Notes: a model not told the origin generated them from the letters alone. Positions 11,070 to 21,976 are shown, numbered from the stretch's first letter. The stretch is 64,000 nt of DNA from Episyrphus balteatus (GCF_945859705.1 NC_079136.1:53334094-53398093); one strand, 5' to 3'. Numbers and translations: made by a program.

Positions 11070-11400
11070 AATTTACAGTGTAGATAGATAATAGGCAAGA
11101 CTATATTTGTACAAAGTTTCAATTAATTTTGTAATGACAAATTTGAAATATCGGTAAAATAAAACTCTATTTTTCAACACGTTACATCTTTTGATCTGGA
11201 GCTTACAAAAATTTGATTTATCTTTATTGAGCATCCTGATAATATTACCTTTCATTTGATATATCACACATAACGCTACATTAACTACAAGCCTTACAAT
11301 GGTACATTAAAAAACTTCAGAAATACCTCAAAATACCTGTGGGCATCTGTTGCCCATGAGGAGTCACCAGTGCGTTGCAGTGAGGGAAGTACCGTAATCT
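11070..11400 (-). repeat. Dispersed repeat, inverted relative to a copy at about 31.38-31.72 kb
   Basis: Read on the minus strand, this block matches 31380-31720 over about 330 bp with many substitutions. Shared landmarks are GAGATTACGGTACTTCC, CAACAGAT, CACAGGT, TGATATATCAAAT and AGATCAAAAGAT. It lies between the two Helitron copies. The family is not recognised. Confidence 0.65.
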
Positions 11401-11743
11401 CAGTGTGTTATTTCGACGTGGTTGGCTTTAAAAAATTCTAACTTCTTTTGTAGTCATCTCAGAAATAAGATTGAACCGTCATGAGAAAGGTGAAATAATA
11501 AGCTTTCTCATGATATAAAATTTTTTATATGTTGTCATTGAAAAAAATTGATTCAATAGCGTGTGAAAAAAAAATTATAAGTTTTTTTCCTTTTTTTGAT
11601 GAAAATTGATCGTTTTTGCTTTTTTTCAAGAAATATGTACGTACCTATGGATTCAAAAAATGTATGAAAAATTTAAAATATTGCAATCCACAGCAAAAAA
11701 ACACAAAAAATTACATTTTTTACTGTCATGAATCCATTTGTTA

Positions 11744-12496
11744 TCTATTGTATATATTAAAGTTTGGTTTTGTGTACGTTCGCTAACCGGCCACACAGAC
11801 TGACTCATTTTCTTATTTTTTTTTTGAAATCAAAGAGGCATAAGAGGAGAAGGTTTAAGGCAAAACAAATTCAAGATTTTATAGGGTAAATAGGGGTGAC
11901 ACGACATTGAAAAAAGAGGCTATTTTCTAAACGGTAAGTCGTAAAGAGTTGACTTTTTTTTAAATGATAGACAAATTTATTCAATAGTTAAAAAAGGTAT
12001 TGAAAAAATTCAAAAAAATTTCAAAACCAAGTTGTGAAGATTTTTTTGCAGTCATAGACCTTCGACAAAAGACTAATTAGAGGTACGCAAAATTTTGCAC
12101 AGAAATTTGAGTTACACCATGAGAAAGATATTTAAAAAAAAAAATGAGGGGTCTAAAACGGATTTTTTTCATAGGCCCTGTATTTTGAAATAAAATTTTT
12201 TGAAAAACAACCTAATTTTTAGGGACATTTTTGAGTAGTCTTTTATTTTTTTGGAATTTTTAAAAGTCTGCAAAAAATCTCAAATTTATAGGAAATATAG
12301 GTTTTAATCATGCGCATGCATGAGTTTTTTGCATAGGCCACTTTTGCTAAAAGTTTAAAAGTTAACATTTATAAACTCATTTTATGAACTTTTCAAGTTT
12401 TGATAATCTTTTTACTTTGAAAATTAACTAATTACAGAGTCTAAAATTAGAAATAAATACAAGAAATGGCGGAACGAAGTCCGCCGGGTCAGCTAG
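11744..12496 (+). mobile_element. Non-autonomous Helitron
   Basis: The 5' end is TCTATTGTATATATTAAAG. The 3' end has a stem-loop (GGCGGA at 12468-12473 pairing with TCCGCC at 12480-12485, loop ACGAAG), followed a few bases later by CTAG at 12493-12496 and then T. A 5' TC, a 3' hairpin, a CTRR end and insertion between A and T without duplication are the defining marks of Helitrons. No Rep/helicase frame is present in its 753 bp. Confidence 0.88.
12468..12496 (+). repeat. Helitron 3' hairpin and CTAG terminus
   Basis: A six-base-pair GC-rich stem with a six-base loop, then GGGTCAG and CTAG. In this element class the hairpin acts as the rolling-circle termination signal. Confidence 0.85.
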
Positions 12497-13970
12497 TATT
12501 TTTATAAAGAATTTTGATGATGATGCTTTGACAAACGCTATCGAACTTAGAAAATCCAAAATTTTACATTTGATTTAAAATATGTAGGTTTTATGTTAAA
12601 AATCTCGATATCCTTGTAAGTCCGTCCTTATTAATGGAGTAAAACAAATTAATTAATTGAAAATATGTGCAAAAAGACAGTTTACATATTTCTAGATTTA
12701 TTTATTTTTGTGTGTTTGAAAAATTGTTTTTCGAAAAACCATTCATTAATTTAGAAATTAAGTGCATCTATGATTATTGATTACGGTTATAACTATTATA
12801 ACTATTTTATGATGTTTGGTTTTGACTAATTATGAAAAATTAAAGTCTGCAATTGTTGAATTGAAAATTGTTTTTTATCTTATTCTCTCATAGAAATACT
12901 TAGTTGATAAAAAATTGTTTAAACTCAACAGGAAATAATAATGTTTGAATTCAAGACAAAACAAAAAAAAAACTAATTTTAAACTTTTTTTGAGAGCGAA
13001 CAGAAAACGAACAGAACTTTAATAAGCAGAAATTTGAAGGCCAAAACTCGTCCCACTCACATTCTTCCAATATTTTTCTAAAAGAAGATTTCATTTCTTC
13101 CATTTTACGTGTAGGATTATCATACTTTAAGTAAATTTTAAAATTATATAGCAAAGTCCATTTGTTGCGTAAATATTCTAAAACCGAACGACCAAGAGTC
13201 ATTTAATTTCTTCTTCAAACAGAAACCAATATTTACAAGTAGGTACATACCACCAACATCAACCATCAGAATCAAAACAACAACAACAACAAACATAATA
13301 TTTAGATAAAAAGCCTTTCTATAATGCAAAAGTATATAGTTGTATCAAATAGCGGTGCACAGTGCATAGGCATACAAAAAGGTGCATAAAAATAATGTCG
13401 CTTCAAAGTGCACTTTCTACTCATCATTATTTAACTTTTTTTGTTGTTGTTGTTGTTGTTGCTGTTTTTGTTTGCCTATGCGGTAAGGTGAGTCCTTGTC
13501 TCTCTCTCCTTGTTTATATATTTTAATTTCTTCGCTAAAAAAAAAATTTATAATGATGAAGGTGGAGAAAAGAAGGTTGGTTGAGTTTATCATTCAACCC
13601 ATTTCGCTAGTGCATAAAGTTATTAAAACAAAATACAAAGTGAGAAACATGGACTATGACAACGACAACGACGACTATTGTTTCCTTTTCGAGGACATTT
13701 TTTCTCTTTGACGCATTGCCGCGCGCCGCCATTATATTTGTAATCCTAAAGTCTAGATGTGATGGTTAAAGTTGAAAAAGGCTTTCATTTATTAAAAAAA
13801 AAAAACTAGTCTTGGTGACCGCAAATAAGTTGAATGATACTATTTTTATGTATCTATTGATTTATAGGTTGAATAGGTTTTAGAATCCTTTTTTTTTGTG
13901 TGCGACTTGATCTAGGTCATTTTAATGATGAAAGTTTATTGATTTTGATTTTTTTTTTCTTTTTTTTTAG
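12497..13970. other. Stretch upstream of the first recognised DRC7 exon
   Basis: This is probably intron of the DRC7 gene, since 13971 opens with a splice acceptor. I could not find the missing N-terminal exons here. An 83-residue minus-strand frame at 12951-13202 has fairly protein-like composition but no recognised motif and is not called a gene. A TTG triplet run lies near 13440-13465. The acceptor at 13969-13970 follows a long T-rich tract. Confidence 0.45.
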
Positions 13971-14342
13971 CCACCATTTTTGGTCTCACCTACAACTTTA
14001 CTTCGACGACGTTGTGGAAATAGCTTTGAGATGGCCACTTTACTATGCAGTATGCTGATTGGAGCCGGCTTTCCAGCTTTAGTCGTTTCGGGATCGGCCA
14101 AACGGGATACTGTTAATAATGATCAACGAAATGTTAAGTATTCCTTGCCAGACGATCAAGAATGTTCAAAAGACCAAGATGAAAAGTCTGAGATTCTGAA
14201 AATGAAAGGATCCGATAAATATAAGCTTAAGTCAAAACCAGACTTAGTGAGCCATTTGACAGATCAGCTCGAACAAATGAGGTTGGAGAAGGAAAATCAG
14301 GAAAAGTTTTTACGAGAAGAAGCCGAAAGAGTTCAACGAGAG
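13971..14342 (+). CDS. DRC7: DRC7 exon a: transglutaminase-like core and first coiled coil
   Basis: The acceptor AG at 13969-13970 follows a long pyrimidine tract, and the donor GTAAGG begins at 14343. The 124 codons are read in phase 0 at both ends. The exon opens PPFLVSPTT rather than with a start codon, so it is internal. It contains the G-N-x-F motif and the LLCSMLIGAGF helix of the transglutaminase-like fold, then a polar stretch, then a heptad-like segment ending VQRE. Confidence 0.9.
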
Positions 14343-17300
14343 GTAAGGGAGTTGTAGAAATTGTTAAGTCAAATCAAACTTTATTTCATTTTTGCTTAGA
14401 ACCTTGAAGATGAAGCTTCATTTAATGACCCTTATCGTCTTTCGCATTCTTGGGTTGTTGTAATCCACAATGCTCCATGGAGTTGTAAGCCTCGCAGCAA
14501 GATTATAAACGAAGACGGTGATAAAGTAGATGCTCCGCCAAGTGCAACTTTCATAGAGCCTTCTACCGGTTTTCAGCATGATCCATCATCAAAAGCCTAC
14601 ATTCACATTGAAAGTATTTGGAATCATCTCAACTATTACGTAAATTTGCAAACTTGTCGCATTCGTGATATGCAATGGGATCTTCGAGATTCAAGTCATT
14701 GGGAACATCTTTTAGCTGGAGAGCCACCTGAAATGCGAGTTAAAGAACAATGTTCTGATGAGAATATAACAAACGAGAGTGGAGAACTTTCTGTCGAAAA
14801 ACATTTAGATATGGGACGATCTTGGGTAGAAAAGTTGAATATCAGTGATAAGGATTTTGATGAGAGATATCCAAATTTACATAAGGCAGTTTATTATCAT
14901 CGAGTTCTACATGAAAGATTTTCAAATTACATTCAACCAGATGGGAAAATGATGCAGGTGACACTTTTTTCTGATGATAATTATGAAGTTCCAGAAATAC
15001 GTTGGGATTGGTATGAAAATCGTGACGATTTATTAACAAACATTAAGTTTGTTTTCTCTACTGGGCAGACAGAAGAATCTTTTCAAAAAGGAAGACCAGA
15101 TTCATTAAAACGTAAATGTTTGAATTCCAGGAAAATATTTGTTTTTAATTCATTTTTTAATTTTTCAGATTTTATTCACAATTCTGATGATAAACAACCA
15201 AAAATATTACATTTTTATTCATCGCCAAGATTAGACTCAATGCGTTTGTGTGAAGTACATAATAATAAAATTATGTTGCATTTTGAGAAATCACCAGGAG
15301 CGTGAGTATAAAATCAAATAAATATTCTTAGCAAAAAATTAAAACAAAATTGAGTCGTAGTTAGTAAATGTTTAAGAATTATTGTAACACAATAATTAAC
15401 ACAGCGTTGAAATTTTACAGATAGATAATTTCATTGATAGATGCTATCATACTTATTTGCTATTTAAGAAAAAATTATGAAAAACTTCTTTGTGTTTCTT
15501 ATTAGAAAATTATGTAGCTTTTCACACTGCGGCGTATGAGTGATTTTTTTTTTCATGTTAAACTTTTAATGCATTCTTGTTCATTTTTCTCAACAAATCA
15601 ATAATTTGTAAGCAATTTCCGAGTTTGATTTGTTTTATTTTTGTAATATTTCCCTAAAAACATTTATAACATTTTCGAGGTATTGCAATTTACTCAAAAA
15701 CTGCTCTACCGATTTTAATTAAATTTGGAGCACAAAGTGCTTTGAGTTATTCTTATAGATATAACTGAGTTTTTTGTAATAAGTTTTTTGAAACTAATAA
15801 TATTAGCTAATAAAATTAGTATTCATCTCGCCCTCCGCATTATGAAGTTTTCTCACACATTCGCGATAGCGAGTACCTAACAATAATTTTCAGAGCTCAT
15901 AATTTGTGTAGGTATTTCCAAAAAAATTTTGAAACGGGAGTGAATTATTAAAAAAAATCATTGAAATCGTAAATGATATCAGAAAGTCAGACATAAAAAA
16001 ACTGCTTGCCACATGCAACATGCACTGTCATCATGATTCATGCCACATGCAACTTGCCATGTGTTGTGTGTTTTTTTAACCGTACTGCGGCGTACTGCAT
16101 TTTTAAATACTAACGTACTACCAAATCTAAAGGTGAAACGACAGCCCTACTGCCCAATTGTCTCGTAGATGGTGATTGCGTCATAATCTCTTTGAAAATT
16201 TAAAATTTGATACAACACAACACGTTGCAAGTTACATGTTTCATGTGGCAAGTTGCATGTGGCAAGTTGTATGTGGCAAGTTGCGTGTGGCAAGTTGCAT
16301 GTGGCAAGCTGCATGTGGCAAGTTGCATGTGGCAAGTTGCATGTGGTAATTTCCATGTGGCAAGTTGCAAGGGTTGCAAAAAGCTCACATTTCAGCTCAG
16401 CTCAAATTTGAGCTAGGTACCATAGCTTAGCTCATTTGAGCTGAGCTGAAAGTGAGCGCCCCAACTTCCAACGCCTATTTCTCGGAATTTTGAAGAAAAT
16501 GAAAAAAAAAATTTTTAGATGCCAAAAGGTAGCGGGGACTCTAACCTACATTTGGGTATAACTCCCATCCCTGTAGGTCCACGCGTTCTCAAACCGGGAG
16601 AATTTAAAAGTAAAAAAAAAATAGGCACGATTCTGAAAAAATAGGCATGATGTGGCGGTTTAACATGGAAGGCGATTTTTTAAAAATCTGACAATGTGCA
16701 AAGCGTAGGCCCATGACACAAGCTATCATTTGGCATCACTCCCAAAAATTGCTCTCAAGCGGTTTAGCTTCCAGGATCGTTCAAAGATTCAAGGATTTTT
16801 CGAAAAAATATTTACCCCAACTTTCAAACGCGATTTTCTCGGAATTTTGAAAAAAATCGAAAAACCGGATTATACCACTATCGGGTAGCTGAGAATATAA
16901 GCTTTCATATGGCACCACTCCCCTGTCTCTAGATCAAAGCGTTCCAACGCCTATATCGCGGAATTTTGAAGAAAATGAAAATAAAATTTTTAATGCCAAA
17001 AGGTAGCGGGGACTCTAACCTACATTTGGGTACAACTCCCATCCCTGTAGGTCCACGCGTTCTCAAACCGGGAGAACTTAAAAGTAAAAACAAAAATTGG
17101 CACGATTCTGAAAAAATAGGCATGATGTGGCGGTTTAACATGGAAGGCGATTTATTAAAAATCTGACAATGTGCAAAGCGTAGGCCCATGGCACAAGCTA
17201 TCATTTGGCATCACTCCCAAAAATTGCTCTCAAGCGGTTTAGCTTCCAGGAGCGTTCAAAGATTCGGGGATTTTTCGAAAAAAAATTTTACCCCAACTTT

Positions 17301-20300
17301 CAAACGCGATTTTCTCGGAATTTTGAAAAAAGTCGAAAAACCGGATTGTACCGAAATTTTTTTTATGATAAAAAAAGAAATATTTTACTAAAAAAATAGA
17401 AATATATTTACTATTAAAAAAACCAAGAGAAAAGAACACGAAAAATTATCTGTTTTATTTATAAAAATATCCATGTGTTAAAATAATTTCATTAATAACT
17501 AGAACCAAACATCTTAAGCTATGGTGTTTTATAAAAGTTTAAAATATCTTCATATTTCATTATACTTTCCAAATAAAAATCAATGTATCCTCTCACACAT
17601 CACAGCTATAACCTATAAGATCACTTTACCTTAGCTCATATATCGAGCTATGGTACATAGCTCAAAAGTGAGCTAGCTCAAAATTTAAGCTGAGCTGTGA
17701 GCTGAGCTCAGCTCACTTTTGAGCTTTGTAGCAACCCTGCAAGTTCCATATTACAACATAAGTAAATTTCACAGAATAAATTGAAAACTACATGGACGCA
17801 AGGAGGATGAAAGAATTAATTTATTGTTCACTTGATAAAAATGTAAAAAACGAAGTGTGGATTAATTAATTTAATAATAGAAATTAATAATATCAAATGA
17901 AATTCATTTACATATACTGAATGAGAAGTATAACTTCAGTCGCGTGTACATGTGTACACACACTCTTTTTTTAATATCCGTCGAATTTCTTTCAGTTTTG
18001 ACTATTTGGCCTTTAATTTGGTTCAATATTATAGTTAAAATAGTAGTCAAAATTTTAAGAAACTCGAAAAATATTAAAAAAAAAATATTCAATGCACTCA
18101 TATTGCACTCATTAATGCAGAAAATTTTTTATTTGCAATAAAACTTTTGATACGCTAAATATTTGTATTTGCAATAGGTATAATTTTAATTTTCAATAAG
18201 ATTGTATTTTTTTAAATTCAATATTTCTTATTTGCAATATAAATAAATATTTTTTTTATGCAAAGATTTTTTGGTTGTAATAAATACTATTTTAAATTTG
18301 TAATGAAAAACAAATGCAATTAAACAAATTATGTTGGTATTATTGTCTCAAACGGTATACCCAACCAACTATAGCAGTTAAAATAATCTTAAATGAACTT
18401 TTAAAAAATCTTGGTATGATTTAAACAATTTAAGAAGAATTATATAACTAAATTATAACTTAATTCGCAGAGATTAAAAAAAAAATATCCAACAAAAATG
18501 GAAATTAAAAATTAAAATCTTCTAAATTCATTACATTACAACATTTTTTTTCTTCACATTTTTAATCCTGAGACAATTTTTTAGTTTCATATTTAGTATT
18601 GTCTAACTACCTCCTACATACTTGCTTTTTTTTTTTTTTTCATTACAGATGCTTCTACAAAGAATTTATTACAAAATACGACATGACTAAGCTTCTGGTA
18701 ATATAGTATTAAAATATTTAAAAAACTTTGACTACATTTTTCAATGTCTCTTGTCACAATTGTTTCTTATTTTTTCTCTTCCTAGGAAATCACAGAAAAA
18801 TTTCAACGAGACACCGTCAAACCCGCCAACGAAGATATTTCAATTCGTTCGTTTTTACTTTCGAAAAATAAAATTCTTCTAAAATTTCACTACGTCTGTG
18901 GTGCACTTACTGCCGCAATCACCGAATTCATTAAACCACCAAAGCCGGATTACGGTCAAGAGATTATCTTCGATCCGTCACTCACAAAAGGATACAAGGT
19001 GTGTATAGTTGCAAAGCAAATAATCCTTTCCGCTGAATTGAACATACACAATATTTGGCAAGAATAACATAGATATTGACGATTGCCGTCGGCTTTCCTT
19101 TTCCTTCGTCCTTTGGTTATCCTTTGAAATAACATGCAGTTCTATTATTTTTTTTTGTTTATTTATTATTTCAGTTTGGCGAATCGAATCCTGATCCTAC
19201 TGAACTAGAACTCTACTTGTTGTTGTTAGACCAACTCAGAGCCGAAGAATCCGCGAAGAAGTCCTTCGACCGAACCATTGACGAGTTAAATAATATTTTC
19301 GACCGAAGGAAACGTGAAATCAAACATACTAATTTAAAATTTAGAGCATTTGATCCTTTACGAAATGAAACAGCAAGGAAACTCCGCCTCGAGAGGGTAA
19401 AGTCAAACGCATCATAATGCTCGTAATCTGGGAAATTTAATTTCGAATGACCTAATTAGCTGGTGGTAATGAACTCTCTTCTAACCCGTCATCGTCTTCG
19501 ATAAATGCATTCATATCCTTCTAATTGCAATAAGGATATGTATTTGTTATTGTGTGAGAGTAGCAAGAGTGGCCTGATGGCTACTGTGTGTTTCAATGCA
19601 TATCAAGGATATGTTGGCCCTCTTGCCCGCCACCTCATTATATATGTTAATTTCAATTTGTTTACCTATTTAGTGCATTATAGGGATATGCTTCTGTCTG
19701 AGAGCTGAGAGAGTGCGAGTCAAGATGAGAGGACTCCCAAGGTGGTGGCTATTTAGATTAATGCATTTGTATTACTTGGGAATAGATAGTGTCACTCTAT
19801 TGTATGTTTGTTGTCCAACTTCTTAATGCAAAATGGAAAGCATCAATATTTGGGCAACGTAATTAAGTTGTACACACACGAACAGGAGTAGCAAAGATGG
19901 TAGTTTGGGTTTGTTGTTTAAGATGAAGACGATTGCCGGTCAGCCCAGCCAGCCAGCCAGCCGGCTTTTGCCCCAAGGTTCTTTGTTCAAGGACCTTGAA
20001 CTTAATTAGTTTAATCGAATATTAAATTTCTGATACCTGATGATCTTTAAAAAAAAAGACTAAACCTTTAATGTGTTCTATTTTAAAGGACGAATTGGAG
20101 AAGCAAATAAAAAAGGACAGACGAGTGAATCTTCCTGATTTCTTGGCTCCTTATTTGGTGCCTTACGATGGTCGTACATTAAATCCCAAAGAATCCTTGA
20201 CAGCTTATAATTCTTGTTTGAATGATTTAAAGACGCGATTTGTGTCTCTTTTGAATGAACTTCAACGCCGCTATGAAGATGTTAGTTTGAGTTTTTTTTT

Positions 20301-20587
20301 TATTGATTTTGTATAATATTTAATGTCTCTTTTTTGTTTCCTTGCAGTTGACAGCTGAAGCACAATCTTTAAAAAAATTCTTGGGGAAATTTCATAATAA
20401 ATTCGATGACTTCGATTATGAACGTCTATTGCAGGAATCAAAGGATCTCGAATTGAATAAGAGGATGGTGCAAAAGAGATTAACGATTACACACGAAGAA
20501 GCACAAAAGAAATATGATTTGGTCAAACAGTCATTGCTCAAGGACAAACGTCTGCAATTGAAAAGTATTTCAGTAGTAGGAAAATAA
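13971..20587 (+). CDS. DRC7: Dynein regulatory complex subunit 7 (DRC7/CCDC135, Drosophila lobo), 3' eight exons
   Basis: Joining 13971-14342, 14400-15111, 15169-15301, 18649-18697, 18786-18998, 19175-19396, 20089-20280 and 20348-20587 gives one open frame of 710 codons plus TAA. Every junction is GT-AG and in phase. The first residues carry the family's transglutaminase-like core (LVSPTTLLRR, CGNSFEMATLLC, then IGAGFPALVVSG). A second hallmark, WNHLNYYVNLQ, is at about residues 198-208. Residues about 96-124 and most of the last 150 residues are charged and heptad-like, consistent with coiled coil. In other organisms DRC7 belongs to the nexin-dynein regulatory complex of motile axonemes. In Drosophila lobo is linked to sperm storage and motility, so testis expression is expected. 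The protein starts inside the transglutaminase-like domain, so roughly the N-terminal quarter is missing; those exons are upstream and not recognised or outside the window. The assignment rests on remembered family motifs. Confidence 0.9.
14400..15111 (+). CDS. DRC7: DRC7 exon b
   Basis: The acceptor TTGCTTAG ends at 14399, so the preceding intron is only 57 bp. The exon carries the SHSWVVVIHNAPW segment and the family signature W-N-H-x-N-Y-Y-V-N-L-Q. It ends after one base of a codon at the donor GTAAAT (15112). Reading through the next 57 bp would stay open, but removing it restores a GRPDSLKHF junction. Confidence 0.9.
15112..15168 (+). other. 57-bp in-frame DRC7 intron
   Basis: The intron has a GTAAAT donor at 15112 and a TTTTTCAG acceptor ending at 15168. 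Its length is divisible by three and it contains no in-frame stop, so an ORF-only reading absorbs it as 19 extra residues rich in F and N. The T-rich 3' half, the size equal to the neighbouring 57-bp intron and the odd composition of those residues favour an intron. Confidence 0.8.
15169..15301 (+). CDS. DRC7: DRC7 exon c
   Basis: The exon starts after TTTTTCAG and ends at a consensus donor GTGAGT (15302). It encodes FIHNSDDKQPKILHFYSS and then RLDSMRLCEVHNNKIMLHF, and ends two bases into an alanine codon completed at 18649. Confidence 0.88.
16008..16060 (-). repeat. Short inverted copies of the 14-bp minisatellite motif
   Basis: TGCCACATGCAAC and related words occur here three to four times. 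They are the reverse complement of the array at 16224-16368. Together the two may be the subterminal arrays of a further, unresolved element. Confidence 0.6.
16224..16368. repeat. Minisatellite of the 14-bp unit GCAAGTTGCATGTG
   Basis: About ten tandem copies with a few substitutions. Because 14 is not a multiple of three, open frames of 60 to 70 residues arise on both strands and are not genes. The hAT-like element at 16369 is inserted into the last unit. Confidence 0.9.
16369..17739. mobile_element. hAT-like non-autonomous element with GAGCTNAGCTC subterminal arrays, inside the DRC7 intron
   Basis: The left end AAGGGTTGCAAAAAGCTC and the right end GAGCTTTGTAGCAACCCTG form inverted repeats. 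The flanks CAAGTTGC (16361-16368) and CAAGTTCC (17740-17747) match at seven of eight bases, as expected for an old 8-bp hAT duplication. Both ends carry dense copies of GAGCT/AGCTC words in both orientations (16389-16456 and 17632-17728). The interior is a direct duplication with a period of about 474 bp (landmark GCCAAAAGGTAGCGGGG at 16521 and 16995). No transposase frame was found. Confidence 0.78.
16465..17348. repeat. Direct duplication, period about 474 bp, inside the intronic hAT-like element
   Basis: The phrases CCAACGCCTAT, GCCAAAAGGTAGCGGGG, TCCCATCCCTGTAGGTCC and CAAGCGGTTTAGCTTCCAGG each occur twice in the same order. Identity is high by eye. Confidence 0.85.
18649..18697 (+). CDS. 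DRC7: DRC7 exon d (49 bp micro-exon)
   Basis: It follows a T-rich tract and CATTACAG. It completes an alanine codon and encodes CFYKEFITKYDMTKLL, ending in phase 0 at the donor GTAATA. It is too short to appear as a stand-alone frame but is required to keep the frame between the 3.35-kb intron and exon e. Confidence 0.85.
18786..18998 (+). CDS. DRC7: DRC7 exon e
   Basis: The acceptor is TTCCTAG and the donor GTGTGT. It encodes 71 residues beginning EITEKFQRDTVKPANED. The KPANED phrase and the following strand-rich segment (FLLSKNKILLKFHYVCGAL) fit the central region of DRC7. It is phase 0 at both ends. Confidence 0.88.
19175..19396 (+). CDS. DRC7: DRC7 exon f
   Basis: The acceptor is ATTATTTCAG and the donor GTAAAG. 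It encodes 74 residues that become highly charged and helical (LRAEESAKKSFDRTIDEL, then FDRRKREIKHTNLKFRAFD). It is phase 0 at both ends, and the open frame continues into the intron only to reach a stop. Confidence 0.88.
20089..20280 (+). CDS. DRC7: DRC7 exon g
   Basis: The acceptor is TTTTAAAG and the donor GTTAGT. The 64 codons include VNLPDFLAPYLVPYDGR, a proline-containing break between two helical stretches, and end in a QRRYED helix. It is phase 0 at both ends. Confidence 0.88.
20348..20587 (+). CDS. DRC7: DRC7 exon h, terminal
   Basis: The acceptor is CTTGCAG. It encodes 79 residues of continuous charged helix (LQESKDLELNKRMVQKRL and onward), predicted coiled coil, ending in a TAA at 20585-20587 that is followed at once by TGA. 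Confidence 0.9.
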   Translation: MTAEAQSLKKFLGKFHNKFDDFDYERLLQESKDLELNKRMVQKRLTITHEEAQKKYDLVKQSLLKDKRLQLKSISVVGK

Positions 20588-20795
20588 TGATTAAAAAAAA
20601 AATGCGATGAGAGTACTGTGCTACTGGAACGGTTTCAGACAGTTTTTGATTTTAAATCGCTTTTTATGAGTTTTTTTAGGAAATTTATTTTGATATAAAA
20701 TTGAATTTTTTATTTAATTTTTATCGATTTAACTTAGAATTTGTATGAATTTTACTCATCATTTAATTGAAATAAACGAGTTTGAATAAATAATT
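20588..20795 (+). other. DRC7 3' UTR with two polyadenylation signals
   Basis: The AT-rich stretch after the stop codon contains AATAAA at 20771-20776 and again at 20785-20790, about 190 bp past the stop. The end of the transcript is inferred. Confidence 0.7.
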
Positions 20796-21015
20796 CGTAT
20801 TTCTTTTTTTGGAAAGATTTTAGTTCCAAACCTTGAAGAAGTTCTGATTTCAATCAACTTCCTAAAGGAAGTTGGTAGAGTTCACGGTTTATAGGTATTT
20901 CTAATAAGAAAATCCTTCGAACGAACAAAAAGTCATAAAAATGAACTAGAAGTACGTAAGTTAAAAAAAAAAAAAAAAAAATGGCAGTCCGTTGAAAAAG
21001 GTTACCAAACTTCTT

Positions 21016-21410
21016 GGGAGATGGACACAATTCTAAAATTCTGAAACCCAGACTCCTTAAAATTAAAAATCCCAAAAGACTGAAATCTCGAAAACTCAAA
21101 ATCCCGACAACTTGAAACTAAACCTCATAATCTTGAAAAATCCTCAAACATCAAACAAAAAAAAAAAAAAAAAAAAAACAATATGCCAAAAATCCACATT
21201 CCCGAAAATCTAAAATCACAAAAATAAAATAGGTAAAGTAAAAAACTTTTCAAAATTGTTACAGAAAAGGAAATGGCAATAGAAAAGAATTTTACAACAT
21301 TAATTGGGGATATTAAATTCGAAAGTTTGGTTTTCGGGGTTCTGGATTTTCGGGATCTTGAATTTTCAGAACATTAAGTTTTATATTTTTGCTTTATTTT
21401 TGGTAGCCTC
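21016..21410. mobile_element. Possible degenerate Foldback-like element
   Basis: It begins GGGAGATGGACACAATTCT, close to the family start GGGAGCGGGTCAAAATTCT. About 15-bp units follow (AAATCCCAAAAGACTG, AAATCTCGAAAACTC), and inverse words (TTTCGGGGTTC, TTTTCGGGATCTTG) appear at about 21325-21385. No target duplication was found, and the right boundary is a guess. Confidence 0.35.
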
Positions 21411-21976
21411 CAAATTTTACAAACTGTTTTTTTCAGTTTTTACGCAGTAATCTCGGAATGTCTCAGTCACTTTTTTAACGATCCTCAATATTTTTTTTGT
21501 AAATTTTGTATCCCATAAATCTTGGAAAAGCTATATTTTCCTCAATTGTTTTAACTTTAACCATTTTTTATTGCATAATGCAACAAAAAAAAAAAAAAAT
21601 ATAAAATTTAGGTAATATTCTGAAAGAATATTTATCTACGCACAAAATTGGTATATTGCTTTATAGAATTGGACCAAAACTGCATAATCGACACTATTTT
21701 TTAGTGTGCAGAGTGTAAAATAAGATGCTCGTTATTTTAAATGAATTACATATATGGTCGAAAAAAAAAAAAAAATTAAAAAAAAATTTCAAGTTTCTTA
21801 TTTAATTCAAAACCGTGCCTTCAAGTAGTTGAAGTTTTTTATGGAAATAACATGGGCTTTTGGACCTTGTTCGATAAATTTTAAATTTCAGCCAAACCAT
21901 TTGTTCAAAAAATTTAAAACTTTACAGACTTATACTTTATAGGTGTAGCTATCATGTGGATATATTTCAGATTTTT

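Larger units (their letters stand above)
15302..18648 (+). other. 3.35-kb DRC7 intron
   Basis: The intron runs from the GTGAGT donor to a CATTACAG acceptor. It contains a GCAAGTTGCATGTG minisatellite (16224-16368) and a 1.37-kb hAT-like element (16369-17739). All other recognised introns of the gene are under 700 bp, so the transposon and minisatellite explain much of the difference. Confidence 0.85.

Noticed and set aside
12951..13202. 83-codon minus-strand frame with protein-like composition
   Set aside because: No motif recognised, and the plus strand here was also considered for a missing DRC7 exon without success. Left unassigned.
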